Notes under the pieces: model-generated
Seen by the model: only the letters and a program-made list of their open reading frames with translations
What the model was told of the DNA's origin: nothing
Databases searched by the model: none
Shown: piece by piece, positions 21,403 through 31,160 of the stretch
How the letters are laid out: each line of letters opens with the position of its first letter
Position numbering within the stretch: the first letter of the stretch is position 1
Assembly (NCBI RefSeq): GCF_900250115.1
Contig: NZ_LT984803.1
Coordinates: 868,001 to 932,000, forward strand
DNA length: 64,000 nucleotides
DNA from: Cupriavidus taiwanensis
Lineage (GTDB): Bacteria; Pseudomonadota; Gammaproteobacteria; Burkholderiales; Burkholderiaceae
Direction: 5' to 3'
Position numbers and translations under genes: made by a program

Positions 21403-22803
21403 CTAGTCGAGCGCGCGGTTCTTCGATTCGATATCGACCATGAAGATGGCGAGCGCCGCCACGGCCAGGAACGAGGACAGCAGCGCCAGCGCCAGCGTGA
21501 ACTGGCTGGCCATGATGGGCGCGACGATGGACGGGGCGAACAGGCCGCCGAAGCGCGCCATCGCGCCCGCGGTGCCCATGCCGCTGGCGCGCAGGTCGGT
21601 CGGATACACCTCCGGCGTGAAGGCGTACAGCGCGCCCCAGGTGCCGAGCAGCGAGAAGCTCATCAGCAGGGTCGAGCCGATCACCAGCGCCGGCGCCTGG
21701 CCCAGGCTGTACAGCATGCAGCCCGCCGCGCTCAGCAGCAGGAAGCCGATCAGGGTCGGCTTGCGGCCCCAGCGCTCGACGCCGTGCGCGGCCAGCGCGA
21801 AGCCTGGCAGCTGCACCAGCGCCAGCACGATCAGGAACACCTGGCCGCGCATGAAGCCGAAGCCCTGGCCCGCCAGCTTCACCGGCAGATAGACGAAGAC
21901 CCCGTAGTAGGCGATCGAGATCAGCATCCAGGCGGCCAGCAGACAGATGGTGCGGCGCCGGCAGCCGGCCGCGAACAGCGCGAACACCGATTTGCGCTCC
22001 ATCTTCTGCGGCTCGAGCGCGCCGATCTCCACCGACACGCGGTTGGCCGCGGCCACCCGCTGCAGTACCGCGCGGGCCTCCTCCGAGCGCCCCGATTTAT
22101 TGAGGTAGAGCGGCGACTCGGGCACGAAGAAGCGGAACACCACGCCGACCAGCGCCGGGATGCCGGTGACCAGGAAGATCAGTCGCCAGGCATCGTCGCC
22201 GCGCGACACTGCAATCAGCGCCAGGATCGCCAGCAGGATGGTGCCGACCGCCCAGAACGACTCCAGCAGCACCAGCCAGCGGCCGCGCCGGTCCGACGGC
22301 AGGAACTCGGCCATCATGGTGTAGTCGACCGGCAGGGTGCCGCCGACGCCGATGCCGGTCAGGAAGCGCAACAGCAGCAGCCACTGGAAGTCGGGCGCGA
22401 AGGCCGAGGCCACGCCGCAGATGGCATCGATGACCACCGCCATCATCAGCACCGGGCGGCGGCCGATGCGGTCGGCCAGCCGGCCGAACACGAAGGCGCC
22501 GATCAGCATGCCGACGAAGAACATGGTGCCGGTCTGCAGCGCCGTCGGCACCGGGATGCCGAAGGTCGCCGCAATCGACGGCGCGGTGAAGCCGATCGAC
22601 AGCACCTGCATGGCGTCGGCGAGCCAGACCAGTCCGAATATGACGAACAGCCGATACTGGAAGCGGCCGACGCCGGCGGCGCGGATGCCTTGCTCGATCG
22701 TGATGGATTGCGACGACGCTGCGCGCGCGCTGGGCTGGGGCGACGAGCCCAGCGTGGCGTCCGGGATGGTCGTGGTGGCCATGGATGAAATGGATGACGA
22801 CAT
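21403..22803 (-). CDS. MFS transporter, candidate nicotinate-type uptake system
   Basis: A 466-residue major facilitator with 12 predicted helices. The family motif GRLADRIGRRPVLM is in the loop after helix 2, and ESPLYLNKSGRSEEA lies at the end of the first half, as in the sugar-porter/SV2-like and NiaP niacin transporters. About 45 residues precede the first helix. It is the leftmost gene co-oriented with nicC-nicA-cytochrome subunit, but a 599-bp gap separates them, so co-transcription is unlikely. Transport of nicotinate or a hydroxylated derivative is inferred only from the neighbouring nic locus; an aromatic-acid or sugar substrate remains possible. Confidence 0.8.
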   Translation of the reverse strand: MSSSISSMATTTIPDATLGSSPQPSARAASSQSITIEQGIRAAGVGRFQYRLFVIFGLVWLADAMQVLSIGFTAPSIAATFGIPVPTALQTGTMFFVGMLIGAFVFGRLADRIGRRPVLMMAVVIDAICGVASAFAPDFQWLLLLRFLTGIGVGGTLPVDYTMMAEFLPSDRRGRWLVLLESFWAVGTILLAILALIAVSRGDDAWRLIFLVTGIPALVGVVFRFFVPESPLYLNKSGRSEEARAVLQRVAAANRVSVEIGALEPQKMERKSVFALFAAGCRRRTICLLAAWMLISIAYYGVFVYLPVKLAGQGFGFMRGQVFLIVLALVQLPGFALAAHGVERWGRKPTLIGFLLLSAAGCMLYSLGQAPALVIGSTLLMSFSLLGTWGALYAFTPEVYPTDLRASGMGTAGAMARFGGLFAPSIVAPIMASQFTLALALLSSFLAVAALAIFMVDIESKNRALD

Positions 22804-23402
22804 GTTTGTCTACCTGTCTTTATAGGCTGGTTCTGGAACTCGGAAGCACGCGTGGAGCGAAACAGGCCGGCACGCGATGCCGGCTGCTGCGCAATGCAAC
22901 GGCGCCGGGCTGATGGCACCGCACGGCGTCCCGGCGAGGGGCGATGGCTTCCACCTGGCGAGGCTGGAACTAGCCCGGTAGCACGCCTGCAACAGCTTCC
23001 TGGTACTGATACGACATAGTCACTCCTGGTTGTCTACCCTTGGTTTGGTCAGGCCCGGTGTCCCGGTGGTCTGGCGGACCATGCAAGCCCCGCGCCAGCG
23101 CGTCCGGTGATGTATCGGGCCGGTCTTATGGTTTTGTGTTCTTGTTTGCCGCTTGCGGCGCGCCGTCCTTGTGCGGGGAGGCACCGCTGCGTGCCTGTCG
23201 GCACTCATGTAGTGCGCGCTACATGATCGTTCAGCGTAAGCTACATGAAACTGGCGGGCAAGGCCGAATTGCGGTTTCTCTCCTCGGGGTTTTCCCGCGC
23301 GCAAGCGCGCTGGCGCAGGGTCGGTCACGCACGCGCCCACGCGCCCACGCGCCCGGCGCCGATGCGCAAGGCCCGCCAGCGTGGGCACGGTGCTCCGGTG
23401 GT
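22804..23402. other. Intergenic region between MFS gene and nic cytochrome subunit
   Basis: No convincing long gene. It holds a 15-codon open frame on the minus strand (22970-23017, MSYQYQEAVAGVLPG) behind a strong AGGAGTG ribosome site. A palindrome sits at 23206-23225 with an extra half-site at 23241-23247, and a short GC tandem (CGCGCCCA units) lies near 23330-23355. It probably contains the MFS promoter and its operator. Confidence 0.5.
23206..23247. promoter_or_regulatory. Candidate operator upstream of the MFS gene
   Basis: Inverted repeat CATGTAG-6-CTACATG at 23206-23225, followed by a third CTACATG half-site at 23241-23247. The two same-orientation GCTACATGA copies are 21 bp apart, two helical turns. 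This is typical of a dimeric repressor or LysR-type site; the protein is unknown. Confidence 0.4.
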
Positions 23403-26342
23403 TCAGTGGGCAGGCGTCGCGCGCAGGCGCGCGACGGTTTTCTCCAGGTCCTGCCAGGCGGGTTTGTCGGGCGCAAAGCGCGCGCGCAGGTACTGCGCCA
23501 GTTGCGCGATCTGCCGGTCGTCGAGCGTGTCGGCATAGGACGGCATCGCGCCCAGTTCGCTGTTGGGCGGTGCCGGCATGCCGCGCAGCAGCACCTGGAT
23601 CACGTTGTCCGGCAGCTTGCTGTGCAGGTTGGTATTGAGCGCCAGCGACGGCTTCACGCCGAACTGCGCGATGCCCTGGTCGGACTGGTGGCAGACCGCG
23701 CAGGCGCTCTGGTACAGGCGCTCGGCGGGGCCGCCGAGCGTGCGCGCGGCCTGCTGGCTGCGTTGTTCGAACTGCGCCGCCTGCGCCGCCAGTATCGATG
23801 GCGCCGGGGCGGGCACGCCGAACGAGGCCACGTAATGCGCGATCGCGCGCACGTCGTCCTCGGGCAGTTGCGCGAGTTCTTCCACCACCGGCGCCATCGG
23901 TCCCGCCGCGGCGCCATGGTGCGGCGCATAGCCGCCGCGCAGGTAGGTGAACAGCGCGGCCTCGGTCCACGGCACCGGCGCCTGCGACAGCGCGGTCAGG
24001 GCCGGCGCTTCCCAGCCTTCGGCGCTGCCGCCGGTCAGGTAGCGGCGCCCGCCTTGCTCGGCGCCGAGCGGGTTGCGCGGCGAATGGCAGGCGCTGCAGT
24101 GACCCAGCCCCTCGGCCAGGTAGGCGCCGCGATTCCATTGCGCCGAGCGCGACGGGTCCGGCGCAAAGCGTTCATTGCGATGGAACAGCAGGTTCCAGCC
24201 GGCCAGCAGCGGGCGCAGGTTGAAGGGGAAGGCGAGCTGCGTCGGCGGCACCGCGGATGTCACCGGCTCGGCCGACATCAGGTAGCCATATAGCGCCTGC
24301 ATGTCGCCATCGCTGATTTTGGCGAAGGCGGTGTACGGGAACGCCGGATACAGGCGCCGCCCGTCGCGGTGGATGCCTTCGCGCATGGCGCGCTCAAAGG
24401 CGGCGAACGACCAGTTGCCGATGCCGGTCTGCACATCCGGCGTGATGTTGGTGCTGTAGACCGTGCCGAAGGGCGTTTCCAGCGGCAGTCCGCCGGCGTT
24501 CTTCGCGCCGCCCGGCGCGGTATGGCAGACCGCGCAGTCGCCGGCGGCGGCCACCAGCCGGCCGCGTTCGAGCGTGGCGGCGGAATAGAAGCCGGGCTCG
24601 GGCGGCGCCACCGGCGCGATCGGCGCGCGCCACGGCAACAGCGTGGCGCACACGCCGGCCGCGGCGGCGGCCGCCGCCGCGATCCAGCCGCGCTGCTTGC
24701 GTTTGTCGCGGGGGCTGGCCTCGGCCAGTGCCAGGCGGATGCGTTCGGCGCTGAACGGTGGCTTGCGCAGGCGCACGCCGGTGGCATTGTAGATGGCATT
24801 GGCCACCGCCGCGGCTGCGGGCAGCGAATCGGTGGCGCCGGCAGCGAGCGCGTCGTGGGTGGCCAGCGTGCCGGCCAGCCGCACTTCCGGCAGGGCCTGT
24901 GCCGGCACGGCAGGCAAGGTATCTCCGGCACCATGCGTGGCGGCTGGCCAGGTGTCGAACCCCGGCGTGGCGGCAGTCAGCCGCAGCGCGGCGGCGGCCA
25001 CGTCCTGCTCGATCGAGCGCGTCGCTGCTGTGGCTTGCAGAGGCGCCAGCGATTCGCTGTCGTGGCCTACGGTAACGCGCGTGACCGCCAGCTCGCCGGT
25101 GCTGCGGTCGACCTCGACTTCCGCGACCCACGCCGACCAGCTCCGGCCGGCGTCGTGGTCGATGGTGTGGGCGTAGGCAAAGCCGCGGCCGCGCCGCACA
25201 TTGCCCGCGGCGGAGTTGGCGCGTGGCGCGGCGGCAGTGCTGTCCAGGTCCCAGCCGGCGCGCTCGGCTACCTGCCGCACCAGCGCGGCGCCGCGCGGGT
25301 CGTGCAGATGCGCGAGGCGCAGCGCCACCGGATCGGCGCCGCTGGCGGCGGCAAGCTCGTCGAGATGCGATTCGCGCGCGAACAACTGCGCGCGGGCTGC
25401 CGTCAGCGGCGCGGCTGCGAATGCCGCCGGGTCGCCGCACAGCGCGAGCTCGACATGGGGGATGCCATACGGCGGCAGCGCCGCGCCGGCAGTGTTGCCC
25501 GCGTCGATGCTGTCCGTCACCGGCACGGGCGTTCGCGTCAGCCACAGCGCCAGCGACGCTGCCGGCGGCGGCGTGCCCGCCAGCGTGGCGGCGTAGGCAT
25601 CGACGGTGGCGCCGCTGCGCGCGCTATCGACGCGGACATCGAGCGCGGCATCGGCCAGGCCGGCCTCGGCGGCGCACAGTCGGCGCACCACCGGTTGCCC
25701 GCTGGCGTGGGCGAGCAAGGCCGCATCGGCGGCGGCGTGTGGTGCCAGCAGCGCGGGGTCGCCACGGTCGTCGTGCGCTTGCCAGCAAACCATCTGCACT
25801 TGTGTTGGCGCGATGCCCAGCAGGGCAGCAAGTTCGGTGCGCAGGGCGCCAGGGCGCGTGGCGGGCAGCCATAGCGTCAGCGTGCCATCGCGCCAGTCGG
25901 CGACAGCGGTGCAGCAGGCCTCGTCGCCGGTGCTTGCCAGTGGCCACTGGTAATGCTGCGTATCGCGTGCGCCGGCACGCGCCAGTGCCTCGGCGGCATG
26001 GCCGCATTGCGCCAGCGTGTGGCGCGCCGCGGGTGTGGCGTCGGCGCGCGGCGGGGCGGACCAGCGCGCCCGCAGCGCCCGCGCCGCGTCGGCGGCCTGG
26101 GCGGCAGAGACCGCGGCCACGCCGGCAAAGTTATTGCGGACCACTACCGCGCGGATGCCGGGCAGCGCCAGCGCGGCGTCGCGCGCGGCGTGCAGCAGGC
26201 GCGCCGCGAGCGGCTCGCCGCCCACCCAGCGCAGGCCGGGCGGGGTCAGGACATGGGCCACCAGGCAATCGGCCGCGTGCGGCGGCACGCCGGCGGCCAG
26301 CGCCGTCGCGTGCGTGGCGGCTGGCACGATGGCCGCGCTCAC
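23403..26342 (-). CDS. NicB-type tri-heme cytochrome c subunit with degenerate molybdenum-hydroxylase domain
   Basis: A 979-residue two-part protein. Residues 1-530 resemble a molybdopterin hydroxylase large subunit but lack the N-terminal cofactor-binding region. Ala503 replaces the catalytic Glu (Glu718 of the paralogue at 32687). After the basic KRKQR comes one membrane helix (about 552-570). Then come three c-type heme motifs: CAVCH (603-607), CSACH (749-753) and CAVCH (881-885). The positive-inside rule places the front part in the cytoplasm and the hemes in the periplasm. In Pseudomonas NicB, molybdenum and cytochrome parts form one chain that passes electrons from nicotinate hydroxylation to the respiratory chain. 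The GTG start overlaps the nicA stop (GTGA), so translation is coupled. Confidence 0.88.
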   Translation of the reverse strand: MSAAIVPAATHATALAAGVPPHAADCLVAHVLTPPGLRWVGGEPLAARLLHAARDAALALPGIRAVVVRNNFAGVAAVSAAQAADAARALRARWSAPPRADATPAARHTLAQCGHAAEALARAGARDTQHYQWPLASTGDEACCTAVADWRDGTLTLWLPATRPGALRTELAALLGIAPTQVQMVCWQAHDDRGDPALLAPHAAADAALLAHASGQPVVRRLCAAEAGLADAALDVRVDSARSGATVDAYAATLAGTPPPAASLALWLTRTPVPVTDSIDAGNTAGAALPPYGIPHVELALCGDPAAFAAAPLTAARAQLFARESHLDELAAASGADPVALRLAHLHDPRGAALVRQVAERAGWDLDSTAAAPRANSAAGNVRRGRGFAYAHTIDHDAGRSWSAWVAEVEVDRSTGELAVTRVTVGHDSESLAPLQATAATRSIEQDVAAAALRLTAATPGFDTWPAATHGAGDTLPAVPAQALPEVRLAGTLATHDALAAGATDSLPAAAAVANAIYNATGVRLRKPPFSAERIRLALAEASPRDKRKQRGWIAAAAAAAAGVCATLLPWRAPIAPVAPPEPGFYSAATLERGRLVAAAGDCAVCHTAPGGAKNAGGLPLETPFGTVYSTNITPDVQTGIGNWSFAAFERAMREGIHRDGRRLYPAFPYTAFAKISDGDMQALYGYLMSAEPVTSAVPPTQLAFPFNLRPLLAGWNLLFHRNERFAPDPSRSAQWNRGAYLAEGLGHCSACHSPRNPLGAEQGGRRYLTGGSAEGWEAPALTALSQAPVPWTEAALFTYLRGGYAPHHGAAAGPMAPVVEELAQLPEDDVRAIAHYVASFGVPAPAPSILAAQAAQFEQRSQQAARTLGGPAERLYQSACAVCHQSDQGIAQFGVKPSLALNTNLHSKLPDNVIQVLLRGMPAPPNSELGAMPSYADTLDDRQIAQLAQYLRARFAPDKPAWQDLEKTVARLRATPAH

Positions 26343-26836
26343 GATGCCGCCCCTTGCGCGGCTTGTCGCTGCAGCACGGCGGCCCGCCTGACCGCGCGCA
26401 CGATTTCCACATGCGTGCCGCAACGGCACAGGTTGAAGCGCAAGGCCTCGCGGATCTGCGTTTCGTCGGGGTCGGGGTTCTGCGCCAGCAGTGCCTTGGC
26501 GGTCATGATCATGCCGTTCAGGCAGTAGCCGCATTGCGCGGCCTGTTCTTCGATAAAGGCCTGCTGCACCGGGTCGGGATGCTGTGCCGTGCCCAGCCCC
26601 TCCAGCGTGGTGACCGCGTGCCCCACGGCGGCCCTGACCGGCAGCACGCAGGAACGTGCGGGCAGGCCGTCCACCAGCACCGTGCAGGCACCGCACTGGC
26701 CCAGGCCGCAACCGTACTTGGGCCCGTTGCAGCACAGGTCGTTGCGCAGGATGTAGAGCAGCGGCGTGTCAGGCGCCACCTCGAGGGTGTGCTCGACGTG
26801 GTTGACCTGCAGGGTCAGGGGGCGGGGCGCGTTCAT
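26339..26836 (-). CDS. nicA: Nicotinate hydroxylase [2Fe-2S] subunit NicA
   Basis: A 165-residue iron-sulfur subunit carrying two [2Fe-2S] clusters between the molybdenum centre and the cytochrome subunit. The plant-type cluster uses C43, C48, C51 and C63 (CGLGQCGAC...C); the second cluster uses C102-x2-C105 and C137-x-C139 (QCGYCLNG, NLCRCGTH). The whole protein aligns by eye with P. putida NicA, including LRNDLC-NGPKYGCGLG and EEQAAQCGYC. The start at 26836 matches that family; an in-frame ATG at 26869 is an alternative. It lies 91 bp downstream of nicC and overlaps the cytochrome subunit start. Confidence 0.93.
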   Translation of the reverse strand: MNAPRPLTLQVNHVEHTLEVAPDTPLLYILRNDLCCNGPKYGCGLGQCGACTVLVDGLPARSCVLPVRAAVGHAVTTLEGLGTAQHPDPVQQAFIEEQAAQCGYCLNGMIMTAKALLAQNPDPDETQIREALRFNLCRCGTHVEIVRAVRRAAVLQRQAAQGAAS

Positions 26837-26927
26837 CGGGAGCTGGGGGGCGGTTTGAACATCACGCATCGCGGCGCCGCGCCCCATTCTTGGCGAGGGG
26901 CGGCGGCGGGCAGGGGTGGTCAGGCGG

Positions 26928-28205
<1,278 letters not shown>

Positions 28206-28335
28206 CTATGGAAAACCCTGATGTCGATGTGATCGTACCGCAATGATGCGCTGCGATGGGGAAAACCGGCGCAAAAACGGGCTTCATTGATTCAGCGTGC
28301 ACTGAACCAGTGAATCTCCGCGGGCGCAGAATCTG

Positions 28336-28365
28336 TTTGCCTATATAAAGTGTGTACACTACAAT
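28336..28365 (+). promoter_or_regulatory. nicE promoter with overlapping candidate operator
   Basis: -35 TTTGCC (28336-28341), 18-bp spacer, -10 TACAAT (28360-28365). The operator-like AGTGTGTACACT occupies 28349-28360, in the spacer and touching the -10. This arrangement suits a repressor released by a pathway intermediate. Confidence 0.6.
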
Positions 28366-28448
28366 CAGTCGCAGCATGCAGGCCCCCGGCCGCTGCAGGC
28401 AGACAGACCGCGAGCGCTACCAAGGCGCAACCAAGGGCAGACAAACAG

Positions 28449-29216
28449 ATGACGGAGTCGACAGTGCAGAAAGTTTTCCGAATCGGCCAGATCGTGCCGA
28501 GCTCCAACACCACCATGGAAACCGAAATTCCCGCCATGCTGGCCGCGCGCCAGCTGGTGCGCCCGGAGCGCTTCACCTTCCACTCGAGCCGGATGCGCAT
28601 GAAGAAGGTGGTCAAGGAAGAGCTGGCCGCCATGGATGCGGAATCCGACCGCTGCGCGGTGGAACTGAGCGACGCCCGCGTCGACGTGCTCGGCTACGCC
28701 TGCCTGGTGGCGATCATGGCGATGGGCCACGGCTACCACCGCGTCTCCGAGCAGCGCCTGCAGGCGCATACCGCGGAGAACGGCGGCGATGCGCCGGTGA
28801 TCACCAGCGCCGGCGCGCTGGTCGATGCGCTCAAGGTGTTGGGCGCGAAGCGCATCGCGGTGGTGGCGCCGTACATGAAGCCGCTGACCGAGCTGGTGGT
28901 TGACTACATCCGCAACGAAGGCTACGAGGTGGTCGACTACCGCGCGCTCGAGATCCCCGACAACCTCGACGTGGGCCGCCACGACCCGGCGAAGCTGCCG
29001 GAGATCGTCGCGCAGATGGATTACGCCGATGCCGACGTGATCGTGCTGTCGGCCTGCGTGCAGATGCCGTCGCTGCCGGCGGTGGCCAAGGTCGAGGCCA
29101 TGACCGGCAAGCCGGTGGTCACCGCCGCCGTCGCCACCACCTATGCGCTGCTCAAGCGCCTGGGCCTGGAGCCGGTGGTGCCGGGCGCCGGCGCGCTGCT
29201 GTCCGGCGCCTACTGA
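28449..29216 (+). CDS. nicE: Maleate isomerase
   Basis: A 255-residue Asp/Glu racemase-superfamily enzyme that converts maleate to fumarate, the last step of the nicotinate pathway. The two catalytic cysteines are C85 (GYACLVA) and C203 (SACVQMPSLP); their spacing of 118 equals that of the characterised Nocardia enzyme (C76 and C194). The ATG at 28449 begins MTESTVQKVFRIGQIVPSSN, the family N-terminus. It is first of four tightly packed rightward genes nicE-nicD-nicX-nicF, behind an operator-bearing promoter. Confidence 0.96.
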   Translation: MTESTVQKVFRIGQIVPSSNTTMETEIPAMLAARQLVRPERFTFHSSRMRMKKVVKEELAAMDAESDRCAVELSDARVDVLGYACLVAIMAMGHGYHRVSEQRLQAHTAENGGDAPVITSAGALVDALKVLGAKRIAVVAPYMKPLTELVVDYIRNEGYEVVDYRALEIPDNLDVGRHDPAKLPEIVAQMDYADADVIVLSACVQMPSLPAVAKVEAMTGKPVVTAAVATTYALLKRLGLEPVVPGAGALLSGAY

Positions 29217-29227
29217 AGGAGGCGGAC

Positions 29228-30058
29228 ATGACGACCAGCACCTTTCTCTACGGCGCCAACGTCCACGCCAACGGCATCCGCCAGCACTACCTGCGCTATG
29301 GCGGGCAGGCGGGCGTGCGCGCGCAGCGCGATGCGGTCATCATCGTGCCGGGCATCACCAGTCCCGCGGTGACCTGGGGCTTTGTCGGCGAGCGCTTCGG
29401 GCAGCAGTTCGATACCTATGTGCTCGACGTGCGCGGCCGCGGCTTGTCGCAGGCCGGCGCGGAGCTGGACTACAGCCTCGATGCGCAGGCCGCCGACGTG
29501 GTTGCCTTTGCCGCGGCGCTGGGACTGCAGCGCTATGCCGTGGTCGGCCATTCGATGGGCGCGCGCATCGGCATCCGCGCCGCGCGCGGCAAGCCCGCGG
29601 GCCTGACGCGGCTGGTGCTGGTGGATCCGCCGGTATCCGGCCCGGGGCGCCGCGCCTACCCATCGCAACTGCCGTGGTACATCGATTCGATCCGGCTGGC
29701 GCGGCAGGGCATCGACGCCGAAGGCATGCGCGCTTTCTGCCCGAGCTGGAACGAAGACCAGCTGCGCCTGCGGGCGCAATGGCTGCATACCTGCGACGAG
29801 CGCGCGGTACTGGCCAGCTTCAACGGCTTCCACGAGGACGATATCCATGCCGACCTGCCGCAGGTCGCCGTGCCGGCGCTGCTGATGACCGCCGGGCGTG
29901 GCGACGTGATCCGCGCGCAAGACGTGCAGGAAATGCGCTCGCTGCTGCCGGCCTTGCTGGTCGCGCACGTGGCCGATGCCGGCCACATGATCCCGTGGGA
30001 CGACGAGCCCGGCTTCTACCGCGCCTTCGGCGACTTCCTCGGCGCGGCGCTGACTTGA
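29228..30058 (+). CDS. nicD: N-formylmaleamate deformylase
   Basis: A 276-residue alpha/beta hydrolase that removes formate from N-formylmaleamate to give maleamate. The nucleophile elbow GHSMGAR gives S109, with D133 (VDPP) and H253 (DAGHMIPWDD) completing the triad. All three are shifted by exactly eight from the S101-D125-H245 triad of P. putida NicD as I recall it, which strongly supports orthology. A GGAGG ribosome site precedes the ATG, 11 bp after nicE; nicX follows after 13 bp. Confidence 0.95.
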   Translation: MTTSTFLYGANVHANGIRQHYLRYGGQAGVRAQRDAVIIVPGITSPAVTWGFVGERFGQQFDTYVLDVRGRGLSQAGAELDYSLDAQAADVVAFAAALGLQRYAVVGHSMGARIGIRAARGKPAGLTRLVLVDPPVSGPGRRAYPSQLPWYIDSIRLARQGIDAEGMRAFCPSWNEDQLRLRAQWLHTCDERAVLASFNGFHEDDIHADLPQVAVPALLMTAGRGDVIRAQDVQEMRSLLPALLVAHVADAGHMIPWDDEPGFYRAFGDFLGAALT

Positions 30059-30071
30059 TCAAGGAGCGAAC

Positions 30072-31160
30072 ATGCCCGTAAGCGATTACGACCTGACCGT
30101 GGCGTGGCAGCAGGTGCTGACGCTGTCGAAGCTGCAGCCGGGGCAGACCGTCACGGTGCTGACCGGCGCGGCCACGCATCCGCAGACGCTGCGCACGGCG
30201 ATGGTGGCGGCGGCGTCGATGGGCGCCATCGTCAACCGGCTCGACCTGCCGCCGGTCAACGGCGAGAAAGCGCTCAGCCGCGATGCGCTGGCCTACCTCG
30301 GCACCACGCCGCTGACCGGCAATCCCGCGGCGATCGCCGCGCTCAAGGCGAGCGACCTGGTGCTGGACCTGATGACGCTGCTGTTCTCGCCCGAGCAGCA
30401 CGAGATACTGGCCGGCGGCACCAAGATCCTGCTGGCGGTGGAGCCGCCCGAAGTGCTGGCGCGGCTGGTGCCGACCGAGGCCGACCGCGCACGCGTCCAG
30501 GCCGCCACGCAGCGGCTGGGCAAGGCGCGCGAGATGCATATCGTGTCCGATGTCGGCATGGACCTGCGCTGCCGGCTGGGCGAGTTCCCCGCGATCAGCG
30601 AATACGGCTTTGTCGACGAGCCCGGGCGCTGGGACCACTGGCCGAGCGGCTTCGTGCTGACCTGGCCCGACGAGGGCGGCACCGACGGCACCATCGTGCT
30701 GGACCGCGGCGACATCCTGCTGCCGATGAAGTCCTACCTGCAGGCGCCGGTCCGCATCACGGTCGAGGCCGGCTACGTGCGCCGCATCGAAGGCGGCGTC
30801 GATGCCGAGCTGCTGGCCGACTACATGGCCTCGTTCAACGATCCCGAAGCGTATGCGATGTCGCATATCGGCTGGGGCCTGCAGCCGCGCGCCAGTTGGT
30901 CGGCGCTGGCGATGTACGACCGCGAGGCCACCATCGGCATGGACGCGCGCGCCTACGAGGGCAATTTCCTGTGCTCGTTCGGCCCCAACAACGAAGCCGG
31001 CGGCAGCCGCACCACCGCCTGCCATATCGATATTCCCGTGCGCCACTGCACCGTCAGCCTCGACGGCGAGCCGGTGGTGGTGCGCGGCAAGGTGATGGAC
31101 GGGCACCATGCGCCCGCCGCATCGCTCTACCAGGCTGACAAGGATTCGCGCCATGGATGA
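30072..31160 (+). CDS. nicX: 2,5-dihydroxypyridine 5,6-dioxygenase
   Basis: A 362-residue non-heme Fe(II) extradiol-type dioxygenase that opens 2,5-dihydroxypyridine to N-formylmaleamate. The iron ligands H265 (SHIGWGL), H318 and D320 (ACHID) stand at exactly the residue numbers recalled for P. putida NicX. It resembles leucyl aminopeptidase-like M29 folds rather than classical extradiol enzymes. AAGGAG ribosome site before the ATG. The stop codon region overlaps the nicF start by 8 bp. Confidence 0.96.
   Translation: MPVSDYDLTVAWQQVLTLSKLQPGQTVTVLTGAATHPQTLRTAMVAAASMGAIVNRLDLPPVNGEKALSRDALAYLGTTPLTGNPAAIAALKASDLVLDLMTLLFSPEQHEILAGGTKILLAVEPPEVLARLVPTEADRARVQAATQRLGKAREMHIVSDVGMDLRCRLGEFPAISEYGFVDEPGRWDHWPSGFVLTWPDEGGTDGTIVLDRGDILLPMKSYLQAPVRITVEAGYVRRIEGGVDAELLADYMASFNDPEAYAMSHIGWGLQPRASWSALAMYDREATIGMDARAYEGNFLCSFGPNNEAGGSRTTACHIDIPVRHCTVSLDGEPVVVRGKVMDGHHAPAASLYQADKDSRHG

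Noticed and set aside
23330..23355. CGCGCCCA short tandem units as a CRISPR-like or VNTR array
   Set aside because: Only about three 8-bp GC-rich units, no spacers. Ordinary low-complexity DNA.
26343..26735. N-terminal extension of the cytochrome subunit upstream of the GTG at 26342
   Set aside because: It overlaps nicA in another frame and has no family sequence. GTGA coupling to nicA marks the true start.
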